A stretch of 52,794 nt of DNA from Micromonospora sicca (GTDB taxonomy: Bacteria > Actinomycetota > Actinomycetes > Mycobacteriales > Micromonosporaceae): NCBI RefSeq assembly GCF_003172935.1, contig NZ_QGKS01000272.1, positions 1 through 52,794 on the forward strand. Direction: 5' to 3'. Positions 16,822 to 25,700 of the stretch are shown piece by piece; position 1 is the stretch's first letter; the number at the start of each line of letters is the position of its first letter. Under the pieces are notes generated by a model. It saw nothing but the letters and a program-made list of their open reading frames with translations. It was not told the DNA's origin and did no database searches. The position numbers and the translations under genes are program-made.

Positions 16822-18316
16822 GTGGGGGAGTTGACGACAGCGACTGTGCCGCTGAACGCGATCCAGAGCGACCGGGTTGCCGGTGTGCTCCTCGCTGCGG
16901 CGTGCGGTGACGCGTTGGGCGTGCCGTACGAGTTTCAACCGCAGCTTGCGGCCGGCGAACAGCCCGAGATGCGCGGCGGTGGGCTCGGCCCGTACGCGCC
17001 CGGTGAGTACAGCGACGACACCCAGATGGCGATGTGCATCGCGGAGGTGTCCGCCACCGGGGCGGATCTGCGCAGCAGCGACTCCCTCGACCGCATCGCC
17101 GGCAAATTTCCTCCGATGGAAACGGGAGGGCGCCAGCGATATCGGGGCGCAGACCCGGCAGGTCCTCGACGCGGTCTCACAGGTGAGGGGAGCGGGCGTC
17201 GCCCCGGCGATGAGAGACACAGCCGCGGACCTGCACCGCAGAACCGGCCGCAGTGCGGGTAACGGGTCGCTGATGCGCACTGCGCCGGTGGCGCTGGCCT
17301 ATCTCGGCGATCCGGAGGCGCTCGCGGAGGCCGCCCGCGTAGTCAGTGCGCTCACCCATCACGACCCCCTGGCCGCGGACGCGTGTGTGCTGTGGTGCGC
17401 GGGGATCCGCCGGGCGGTTCTCGACGGGACGTTCGACGGGGTACGCGAGGGTTTGGACCTGCTGCCCGCGGGGCGGCGCGACCGGTGGTCGAGCTGGTTG
17501 GCCGAGGCGGAGTCCAAGCCGCCGGAGCAGTTCCGTCCCAACGGGTTCGTGGTCGCCGCGTTGCAGGCCGCCTGGTCGGCGATCAAACACACCGACGTTC
17601 CGGAGCACGACCCGGGTCGCGGCAGTTTCCCCTGCCAGCATCTCGAACGCGCTCTGACCGTGGCGGTGCGCGTCGGCGACGACACCGACACTGTCGCGGC
17701 GATCGCCGGGGCCCTGCTCGGCGCCCGGTGGGGCTCCTCCGCGGTGCCCCTGGCCTGGCCGCGCATCGTTCACGGCTGGCCGAACCGGCGCGCGGCGGAC
17801 CTAATCCGCCTGGCCATGTTGACGGCCCAAGGCGGCCAGGCCGGCCAGGGCGGTTGGCCGGGCTGCGCCCGCGCGCCACGACCTGCCGTTGCACCGTTGA
17901 TGGTGGCGCATCCGCACGACCCGGGGGTGATCCTCGGCAACCTCTACACCGACGCGGCCCCAGTGGGCGCCGGCGCGGTGGTCTCCCTGTGCCGGGTTGG
18001 CTGCGACGACTTCGACGACGTGGCCGTCGTCAACCGGGTGTCGGCGTGGCTGGTCGACCAGCCCGACGCCAATGCGCAGCCGCACTTCGTGGTCGATCAG
18101 GCCGCCCGGATGGTCCTCGAGTTGCGCAAGGAGGGCCATGTCGTGCTGCTGCACTGCGCCGCCGGTCAGAGTCGCACACCGGCGGTCGCCGCCCGCTACA
18201 CGACCTTGACCACCGGCATACCGGCCCGCTCCGCGCTGGCCGAGCTGCGCGGCCTGCTCGGCGCGCACGGCTGGACACTCAATCCGGAACTGCGGCAGGT
18301 CGTCGAACAGCTGTGA
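16822..18316 (+). CDS. ADP-ribosylglycohydrolase fused to dual-specificity phosphatase-like domain, one frameshift
   Basis: About 497 residues after one repair. Residues ~10-320 are an ADP-ribosylglycohydrolase that removes ADP-ribose from a protein or small molecule: SDDTQMAMC near the front and GDDTDTVAAIAGALLGARW near the end carry the two-metal site. Residues ~340-497 are a dual-specificity/tyrosine phosphatase fold with the Cys-x5-Arg loop HCAAGQSRTPAV. The GTG at 16822 has GGGGGAG eight bases upstream. The frame breaks at the TTT of 17107-17109; removing one T gives KFLRWKREGASDIGAQTRQ, and the span then divides by three. A base-calling error is more likely than decay because both halves look fully conserved. 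The fusion implies coupled removal of two modifications. Confidence 0.8.
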
Positions 18317-18618
18317 CGGGTCACGCCGGGGCTGCTGTAGGCCGCACAGGACCAATCGAGGACTCGGCTGTAGGCGAGGCCGGAACTATGGCCCCGCCCA
18401 TGATCGGAGCGGCCCGCACAACCTGCCGGAACAACCCTGGTGGATGACCGGGCCGCCTGCCCATGGGACCAGGATCGGGGGAGCTGGATGGGAGCAGACG
18501 GGTGCACTCAACGGCAGTCAACTCCGCCCAACGGCACCGAACAGCAGTCAACGGCACCCGCCGCCCCCTCCTGGCGCAACGATCTGTCACTGCACCTGAT
18601 TAGCGAGAGGGGGAGCCG
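18317..18618. other. Intergenic region upstream of the 18619 gene
   Basis: 302 bases between the fusion gene and the small hypothetical gene. It contains the three-copy CAACGGCA array at 18509-18556. No open frame in it looks protein-like. Confidence 0.4.
18509..18556 (+). promoter_or_regulatory. Three CAACGGCA direct repeats at exact 20-bp spacing
   Basis: CAACGGCA occurs at 18509, 18529 and 18549, each exactly 20 bases apart, about two helical turns. The array ends some 60 bases before the next start codon. This is the geometry of tandem activator sites such as SARP heptamers, or of a small iteron set. No protein is assigned. Confidence 0.55.
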
Positions 18619-18959
18619 GTGAAACCCACCGTCGTCGCTGCCGCGTATTCGGTCCTCAAGCGCGTCGCCCAGGAACGCCGCACGATGTCGTACTCCGCCT
18701 TGAGCGACGAGGTCCCTGGGCTCTCCCGTCGAGGCCCTTCGATGGTCGCGACGCTGATCGCAGTCGCTGAGCGCTCGTGGAGAAGCATGTGCTCCTGCCG
18801 GTACTGGCCGTAAAGGCGGGTCGCAATGGACTCCCCAGCTCCGGCTTTTACGAGTCATTGACGACCTACCGGCCCGAAGACGATCAATCCGACCCGAAAA
18901 GGGCTGCTCGCCGGGAGCGCGAGAGGGTCTACGCGGCCTACCCGCCAGACCAACAGTAG
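18619..18959 (+). CDS. Small conserved hypothetical protein, one frameshift
   Basis: Two frames make about 113 residues once one base is added near 18774-18776: VKPTVVAAAYSVLKRVAQER and MSYSALSDEVPGLSRRGPS, then VEKHVLLPVLAVKAGRNGLP, GFYESLTTYRPED and ARRERERVYAAYPPDQQ. The order, an HTH-like start, a glycine-phenylalanine motif, then an acidic ERExVYAAY tail, recalls small actinobacterial proteins that sit beside restriction or HTH genes, but the family is not certain. The GTG start at 18619 follows GAGGGGGAG. The 20-bp-spaced repeats upstream are likely to control it. Confidence 0.5.
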
Positions 18960-19006
18960 AAGCTGCTCAACCACATCCGGTGGGCACCAGGGACTCGGCA
19001 GCAGAA

Positions 19007-19879
19007 CTAACGAGAGGAACCGGGGGAGTCCCCTTTCTTCGATGGTCCGGCGGCGAACCGGGCTGGCGGCAGACCGCACACTCCGATCTCCGCCGTGAAC
19101 ACTGCCCCCGAGAACTCGGCGCCGTCGGACCGGGCGGTGGTGACGAACAGGCGTCGCAGGTCAGGGCCCCCGAACGCCAGGTTCGTGACCAGCGGCGCCG
19201 GTACGCGCAGCGCACGGTCGGGCACGAGTCCGGCGGTGTGCCGGACCACGAGGCCGGATCCCCAGAGTGCCACCCACACGCCGCCGTCGGCGTCGACCGT
19301 GATCCCGTCGGGGTGGTCGACCCGTACCGACGCCACCGCACGGCCGTCCGACTCATACGCGGTGACGGTGTCGGCGAAGGTGTCGGCGTGGTAGAGGGTC
19401 CGCCCGTCCGGGCTGGTGTCGACGCCGTTCGACGCGCCGATCCGATCGGCGAGGATGCGGTGACGCAGGTGCGCCCCGATTGAGTAGAGGGCACCGCGGT
19501 TGGCGCGGGTACGGTCGACCGACCCGACGTAGAGCTGGCCATCGCGTCCGCACACCGCGTCGTTCAGCGACAGGTCGGCCGGCCCGGGCACGGTGACGAG
19601 GGGACGGAACGTCCCGTCCTGCGGGTCGAGGGCACCGAGGTCGCGGCCGGCGACGCCGAGCCAGCCGCTCCCGGCGCGCGGCACCAGGGCGGTGACCGGC
19701 CGACCGCAGGTGGCGCCGTGGGCGGCGCCGGTGGTCGGGTCGACGACCCAGAGGGTGCGGCCGGCGACGTCGACCAGGTGCAGGCGTCCGGTGGTGTCGT
19801 CCCAGATCGGGCTCTCGCCCAGCGCGCAGCGCAGCTCACCCAGGAGCGCCCAGTCAACGTCCTGGGAGATCATGGCCAT
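19007..19879 (-). CDS. SMP-30/gluconolactonase family sugar lactonase
   Basis: 290 residues forming the six-bladed beta-propeller of SMP-30/gluconolactonases, which open sugar lactones to aldonic acids with a divalent metal. The metal-site residues are visible: the N-terminal glutamate in GESPIWDDTTGRLHLVDV, the asparagine in IGASNGVDTSPDGRTLYHAD, and the aspartate of that last segment. It ends the leftward arm of the sugar regulon, 43 bases after the SDR gene, and fits the step after oxidation of an aldose by that dehydrogenase. The ATG at 19879 has GAGG only four bases upstream, so an ATG at 19873 may be the real start. Confidence 0.88.
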   Translation of the reverse strand: MAMISQDVDWALLGELRCALGESPIWDDTTGRLHLVDVAGRTLWVVDPTTGAAHGATCGRPVTALVPRAGSGWLGVAGRDLGALDPQDGTFRPLVTVPGPADLSLNDAVCGRDGQLYVGSVDRTRANRGALYSIGAHLRHRILADRIGASNGVDTSPDGRTLYHADTFADTVTAYESDGRAVASVRVDHPDGITVDADGGVWVALWGSGLVVRHTAGLVPDRALRVPAPLVTNLAFGGPDLRRLFVTTARSDGAEFSGAVFTAEIGVCGLPPARFAAGPSKKGDSPGSSR

Positions 19880-19922
19880 CGGACCTCGGCACCGGTCGCC
19901 GCGTGGGAGGGTACGGGTCCGG

Positions 19923-20645
19923 TCACAGCCATCGGGCGCGCAGGTCGGGCCGCAGCCACGCGGCGGGCGAGGCGATGGAAAGGCCGCCGTCCACCGGCAG
20001 CACCGTGCCGGTGATGAAGTCCGCGATCGGGGAGGCGAGGAACGCCACTGCGGTGGCCACGTCCTCGGGGCGGCCGACCCGCCGCAGCGGGTAGCCCTCG
20101 GTGACTCGGGGCACGTCCGCCTGGCCGATCATGCCTGGTGCGACCGCGTTGACCCGGATGCCGGCAGGCCCGTACTCCAGGGCGAGCTGGCGGACCAGCC
20201 CCTCCACGCCGGCCTTCGCCGCCGCGTAGCCAGGCAGGCCGGGCGCGGCGAGGGTGGCGTTGACCGAGCTGACCGCGACGATCGCCCCGCCGCGGGGCAG
20301 CAGCGGCAGCGCCGCCCGGACGACGTAGAACATCGAACCGAGGGTGGCGTCGAGGGCGATCCGCCACTGCGCGTCGGTGGTCTGCGTCGCCGGGGCGACC
20401 GGCATCACCGCGGCGGCGGGCACCACCACGTCCAGCCGGCCGAGGATGCGGTGCGCCTCGGCGACGGCGGCGGCCGCGGCGTCCGGGTCGGCGCAGTCGG
20501 CCACCAGCTCGGCGGTGAACGCGGGGTCGGTGTGCTCGTCGAGCGAGACGCCGACGACCCGGTCACCGGCGTCGCTGAATGCCCGGCCGATCGCGGTGCC
20601 GATCGGTGAGGAGGCGCCGACCACGAGGACCCCGCGGCCGCTCAT
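19923..20645 (-). CDS. SDR-family dehydrogenase
   Basis: 240 residues of a classical short-chain dehydrogenase/reductase: cofactor loop VVGASSPIGTAIG, catalytic serine in GGAIVAVSSVNAT, Tyr-x3-Lys in GYAAAKAGVEGLVRQLALEY, and the C-terminal VLPVDGG. The start overlaps the aldolase stop (ATGA), so the two are translationally coupled. In this context it most likely oxidises a free sugar to its lactone, feeding the SMP-30 lactonase next to it. A ketonic-intermediate reductase or oxidase role is the main alternative. Confidence 0.87.
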   Translation of the reverse strand: MSGRGVLVVGASSPIGTAIGRAFSDAGDRVVGVSLDEHTDPAFTAELVADCADPDAAAAAVAEAHRILGRLDVVVPAAAVMPVAPATQTTDAQWRIALDATLGSMFYVVRAALPLLPRGGAIVAVSSVNATLAAPGLPGYAAAKAGVEGLVRQLALEYGPAGIRVNAVAPGMIGQADVPRVTEGYPLRRVGRPEDVATAVAFLASPIADFITGTVLPVDGGLSIASPAAWLRPDLRARWL

Positions 20646-21538
20646 CCGGCCAGCTCCAGGTCGGCGAGGATGGCGCTGAGCGACTCCCGGCCAGCCGCGT
20701 CGAGCGGGCGGGCCGGCGAGCGTACGGTGGCGTCGGCGATGAGGCCGCGGCGCACCAGCACCTCCTTGTGCACCGCCCAGGCGATGCCCTGCTGGAGTCC
20801 GAACAGGATCAGCGGCAGCAGCCGGGTGAACGCGGCGCGCGCCTCGGCGTGCCGGCCGGCTTCCCAGTCGGCGAGGACGGGTGCGAGCAGGTCGGGGAAC
20901 TCACAGGCCGGCATGGTGCCGATCGCGCCGCGGGCGTACTCCTCCAGGCAGAACTGGGCGTTCTGGCCGCCGAGCACCGCGAAGCCCTCGTCGGCGCGGG
21001 CGGCGACCACGGCCGCCACCTTCGGCGCGGTCGGGGGCGACTCCACCTTCACCGAGGTGACGCCGTCGAGCTTGCCGAGCTCGGCGATGAGCGAGGGTGC
21101 CATCGTGACGCCGGTGGCGCCGGGCGCGTCCTGGACCATGACCTCGACACTGGCGGCCGAGGCCACCTCGCCGTAGAAGGCGAGCAGCTGGTCGGGGGTG
21201 GGCTTGACCATGAACGGCGGCAGCACCATCAGTGCGTTCGCGCCGCCGGCCATCGCGGCGTCGGCCTGTTCGATCGCGGTCACCGTCGAGGTGCCGTTCA
21301 CCCCCGCGACGATCGGTACGGCCCCGGCGACCACGTCGGTGACCGTGGCGAGGATCCGGGTCCGCTCGTCGGTGGTGAGCGCGAAGCCCTCGCTGGCCAT
21401 GCCGAAGACCGCGACGCCGGTCACGCCGCTGGAGAGTTGGAACTCGGTGAGCCGGCGCAGGCTGGGCAGGTCCAGGGCGCCGTCGGGCCCGAACGGGGTC
21501 GCGAGGATCGGCACGAGGCCGTGGACGGTGTGGGGCAC
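20642..21538 (-). CDS. DapA-superfamily aldolase/dehydratase
   Basis: 298 residues of the dihydrodipicolinate synthase/N-acetylneuraminate lyase superfamily, a TIM barrel using a Schiff-base lysine. The lysine is seen in GVTSVKVESPP and the GxxGE-like pocket in FGMASEGFALTTDERTRIL. The usual tyrosine of the LYNVP motif is replaced: the segment reads MVQDAPGATGV. That makes true DHDPS function in lysine synthesis unlikely and suggests a specialised 2-keto-3-deoxy sugar acid aldolase or dehydratase. The GTG start abuts the stop of the enolase-superfamily gene, with AAGGAG six bases upstream. Confidence 0.86.
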   Translation of the reverse strand: MPHTVHGLVPILATPFGPDGALDLPSLRRLTEFQLSSGVTGVAVFGMASEGFALTTDERTRILATVTDVVAGAVPIVAGVNGTSTVTAIEQADAAMAGGANALMVLPPFMVKPTPDQLLAFYGEVASAASVEVMVQDAPGATGVTMAPSLIAELGKLDGVTSVKVESPPTAPKVAAVVAARADEGFAVLGGQNAQFCLEEYARGAIGTMPACEFPDLLAPVLADWEAGRHAEARAAFTRLLPLILFGLQQGIAWAVHKEVLVRRGLIADATVRSPARPLDAAGRESLSAILADLELAG

Positions 21539-22702
21539 TCAGGACTCCTTGGCCAGGGCGCGAACCGTGTCAGCGTCGACGTTGACGCCGAGTCCCGGTC
21601 CCGCGGGCAGGTCGAACGCGGCCGGGTGCAGGGGCACCGGGTCGGTGAGGATGCGGGCGCCAACCTCGGTGGAGGTGGGCTGGTATTCGAAGGCGGCGAG
21701 GTCGGCGACGGCCGCGGCGACGTGCAGGCCGGCGGCCAGGGAGACCCCCATGCCGACGGAGTGGTGCGGAGCGACGGGTACGTGCCGCGCGGCGCACAGG
21801 TCGGCGATCGCCATCGCCTCGGTGATGCCGGTGCGCGCCACGTCGGGTTGGGCAATCCGCAGCGCCCGGGCGTCGAGCCACTGCGCGAACTCGTAGCGGT
21901 TGCGCAGCGCCTCTCCGACCGCGATCGGCACGGCCGAGCGGGCGGCGAGTTCGGCGTGCCCGGCGACGTCCTCCGGCGCGAGGGGCGCCTCCAGGAACCA
22001 GGCGTCCCGTTCGGCGAGCCCGTGGGCCAGCGCGACCGCGTCGTCGACCCCGTACGCCCAGTGCCCGTCCACGGCGATCCGCAGGCCGGGCGCGGCGTCC
22101 CGGACGGCGTCGACGGTGGCCAGGTCGGCGGCGACGCCGTGCCCGAGGTGCAGCTTGACCCCCGTGGCCCCCCGGTCGACCCAGTCGCGGGCCAGCGCCG
22201 CCCGTTCCGCGTCGGTGGACCGGGGCAGCCCGGAGACGTACGTGGGTAGGCGGGTGCGGAACGCACCGCCGAGCAGCTGCGCGACTCTGAGCCCGGTCAG
22301 CCGGCCGACGAGGTCCCAAAGCGCGATGTCGACGGCAGCGAGCGCGTCGGCCTGGTGGCCGACCATGTGCCCGCGTTCGCGCATCAGGTCGCGCAGCCGG
22401 TGCCAGGCAGGACGGGGGGCGGTGGCGTCCATGCCGACGAGCACCGGCGCGAGGAGCAGGTTGACGATGGCGGCCGGTACCTCGGGCGCCACCGGCGCCA
22501 GGGCCTCGCCCCATCCGGTGGTGCCGTCGTCGGCGATCACCTCGACCAGCAGCGTCTCGTAGCGGGACGAGTAGAGGCTGCGCCACGGCTCGCGGACCTC
22601 GTAGCCGTCGCCGATGGTGCCGCCGTCGCGTTTCGGTCCCAGGTAGGCCTGGTCGGTGCGCAGCTTCAGCACGTGGGTGTGGACCTCGCGGACCCGCATC
22701 AT
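21539..22702 (-). CDS. Enolase-superfamily sugar-acid dehydratase (MR/MLE type), leftward arm
   Basis: 387 residues of the mandelate racemase/muconate lactonizing group. The capping domain is N-terminal (TTGWGEALAPVAPEVPAA). In the barrel, VKLHLGH carries the lysine, VDGHWAYG the first metal aspartate, FLEAPLAPED and VGEALRNR the two glutamates, and APHHS the late histidine. Such enzymes abstract the proton next to a carboxylate, usually dehydrating aldonic or uronic acids to 2-keto-3-deoxy acids. Its start overlaps the stop of the large upstream gene (ATGATG, GGAGG just before). It sits between the lyase-like protein and the aldolase, matching the order of a non-phosphorylated sugar-acid pathway. 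The exact substrate is not predictable. Confidence 0.87.
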   Translation of the reverse strand: MMRVREVHTHVLKLRTDQAYLGPKRDGGTIGDGYEVREPWRSLYSSRYETLLVEVIADDGTTGWGEALAPVAPEVPAAIVNLLLAPVLVGMDATAPRPAWHRLRDLMRERGHMVGHQADALAAVDIALWDLVGRLTGLRVAQLLGGAFRTRLPTYVSGLPRSTDAERAALARDWVDRGATGVKLHLGHGVAADLATVDAVRDAAPGLRIAVDGHWAYGVDDAVALAHGLAERDAWFLEAPLAPEDVAGHAELAARSAVPIAVGEALRNRYEFAQWLDARALRIAQPDVARTGITEAMAIADLCAARHVPVAPHHSVGMGVSLAAGLHVAAAVADLAAFEYQPTSTEVGARILTDPVPLHPAAFDLPAGPGLGVNVDADTVRALAKES

Positions 22703-25700
22703 GCCTCCGCTCCGCAGGCCAGCCGTACCGGCCGGGACCGCTGGTCGCCGACCTGCACGGCATAGATGAACGCGGCGGACAGGTCGTCCACCGGCACGGT
22801 CCATTCGTTCGGGTAGACGGTGCGGTCGAGCTGGTGCCAGGTGGCGCCGTCGTCGAGCGACCAGTGCAGGGTCGCCGGTTCGCGGGTGGCGGCCTGCACG
22901 TAGGCGTGATAGCGGCTGCCGTCCGGCTTGGGGATCAGGATGCCGCGCACCGGGCCCACCGGGCCGTCGTCGAAGCGGTGCGCGCCGACCGGCGCGGCCT
23001 GGGCGCGGTGCAGCGGTACGTCCAGCGGGCCGACGCCGTGCACCACGATCGCGGTGATGCCGTGCCCGGAGACCTCGACGGTGAGCCGATGGTCGACGAC
23101 GGTGGCCTGCTCCGGTACGCCGCGGTCGCGGATCACCGTCGCCCGGTACGGAGTGCCGGGGGTCATCGGCACCCGCGCCGGGTCCAGCGTCACCGTCGCC
23201 GTGCCCGGGGTCGCGGCGGCGTTGGTGAGGCTGACGCAGAGCCGGTCCCCACCCTCGGCGGCGATCCAGTTGACCTGGTCGGTGTCCAGCCGCACCAGGC
23301 CCTTCGGCAGCCACAGCCAGACCCCGTCCTCGCCGTGGAAGCGACCCGGCCGGTGGCCGTAGACGCGGTAGGCGAACCAGACGTAGTTCTGCTCGAATTC
23401 GGCCGGGAAGGCGATCGCGCCGCCGGAGCGGGTCTCGTGCTCGGCGATCAGGTAGTCGATGGCCATGCCGAGCTGGGCGGGCGCGTGGTGGTAGTAGATG
23501 GTGGTGTTGCCGAAGGGCCCGGTCCAGGGGAAGTCCGGGCGCATGTGGTGGACCGTCAGCTGCCGGTAGTAGTAGCCGGGGTAGCTGGTGAACCGGCCGA
23601 CCAGCGCGTTGTGCGCTACGTCGCGCAGCAGGTCGTCGCCGGTGTGCGCGGCGAGCCGCAGCAGGAATGGCGCCCACGCCGGGTTGAGGGTGAACCCGTT
23701 GAACCGGTAGGTGTTCACCGCCTCGATGCTCAGCCCCGTCGGGGACACCTGCCAGGCCGGCACCTGCTCGTCGGGCACGTCGGTAGCCGGGTAGTCGTAC
23801 AGGTCGGCGGGGTCCCACCAGCCGGTTAGCTCGATCTGCCTGTCGACGAAGAGCGGCCGCTGCGGGACGGTGACCGTGCCGTCGGGCACCGGGCGGGCGA
23901 ACACCATGGTGGTGAACCTTTTCGCCTCCATGTGCGCGGCGTCGAGGTAGCGGCGCCGGCCGGTCTCCTCGTACATCTCCAGCAGCTCGACCCAGGCGCG
24001 GCAGTAGTAGACGGCGAAGTCGTGCGGGTCGGCCTCGCCGCCGTACGGCTGGTCGATTTCCTCGGCGATGTAACGGTCGGCGGCCTCCTCGGCCTGTTGC
24101 CGCAGCTTCTCCTCTCGGGTCATCCGGTACGCGGCCAGTGGCGCGCTCATCGGCGTGCGCTTCAGCCAGTAGTCCTGCGTGTCGAGGGAGGAGAGCGCCA
24201 GCTCCCGGGCGGCGGTGAGCCCGCCCCGGGACAGCGCGTACAGCGGCGCGAGCGCGGGCGCGCCGAACGGCGTGCCGCAGAGCTGGTTCTTCGTCGGGTC
24301 GCCGTAGACGGTGGCGTCCTCGCGCGGCGTCCAGCCGTAGGCGTTGCGGGACAGGTGGAACTCGACCGTCGGCAGCGCCCGGGTCTCGTACAGCTCGTCG
24401 TCGCCGGTCAGCTGGTAGGCCCCGAGCAGCACCGAGGTGGTGGTCGCGCGGACAGCCTGGTCGTTCTCGATGTCGATGTAGCCCTTGGCCCGGCTCCACC
24501 AGCCGCTCGGCGAGCCCTGGTAGTCGACCCGGTCGTCGGCGGTCGGGCCGGCCTTCATCAGGTCGATCAGGTTGTGCACGGTGTCGGTCAGCGAGCAGCC
24601 GAATACGTTGCGCCGGTACGCGGTGTAGCCGTACTCGCCGCGCAGCAGGTCGCGGTAGGCGTCGTACAGCTCGGTGCGGCCGGCGTACACCCCGACGGTG
24701 AACCGGTACGGCTCGCCGGCGCGCAGGTCGGCCCGCCGGCCGTACTGTGGGGCGTATAGGGTGGGCTGCACCGTGCCCTCGGGGGTGCCGAGGCTCATGC
24801 CGAACGGCTGGTCGTCGTCGCCGCGAGCCGACTCGTACTCGAACGGCAGCTCGGCGGCCGGCGCGAAGAGGCCGGTGGTGATCGGGCCGCGCCGCACCAG
24901 GCACAGCGGCGCGAACAGCTCGTCGCGCCCGACGGACGCCGGCCCGCCGACCATCCGGGCGTGCCGCAGTGGCCCGCACAGCACCTCGTCGACCTCGTCG
25001 ACCGGTGACGCCGCGAACGCCCGGTAGGCGACCACGAACCGGCCGTCGACCCGCGGGGTCAGCTTGACGTCCACCATGGGGTGACGGCCGTCCAGCCGCC
25101 AGGTGACGGCGAGGGAGAACAGTTGCCGGTCGCCGCCGCGCAGCCGCACCGCGTTCGGGCCGAGCCGTTCGACCTGGTCGAACGTCACCGGGTGCCGGTC
25201 GAGGGTCCCCTGCGGGTTCCGGCGGCTGCCGCCGTCTCCGTGCAGTACCAGCCACCGCTCGCCGAACCGGTCGTCGCCGACCCGTTCCCAGCCGCCGTCG
25301 CCCCGTACGAGCAGGTCGGTGGCGTAGCCCGCTCCGCCGTCCCACCGCAGGGCGGCGACCTCCAGGCGGTGCGCGGCCCTCTCGACCGCGGCGTACGGCT
25401 CGACGGCTACGGCGGCGGCGGTGGTCAAGTCCGGGCCGGCGGCATCGGCGCGGCCGGCCGCGCGCACCGTGCGCGGGCCGAGGTGGACGACCTCCACCGG
25501 GGCGAAGGCGGCGGCCATGGCGGTGGCACCGACGCCGACCCCACCGCCGTCGAGTGGGTCGCGGTCGGTGACGGTGGCCGCCGTGCGCCCGTCGACCGCG
25601 ACCGTGATCCGGCCGTCGGCGACGGTCACCTCGACGGGCAGCCACCGGCCGAAGTCGAAGGCGAGGATGTTGTCGGCGAGCAGTTCGGCGTGCCCGTCGG

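Noticed and set aside
17107..17112. Programmed frameshift in the ADP-ribosylglycohydrolase gene
   Set aside because: The site AAATTTCC is mildly slippery, but eight other genes here show the same single-base pattern, so a base-calling error is simpler.
18509..18556. CRISPR or plasmid origin
   Set aside because: Only three 8-base units with 12-base spacers, with no cas or rep gene nearby; too small for either.
21539..25645. Single 1368-residue frame spanning the lyase-like and dehydratase genes
   Set aside because: Its first two thirds are a low-complexity shadow of the lyase-like gene; only the last 387 residues are a real protein with its own start.
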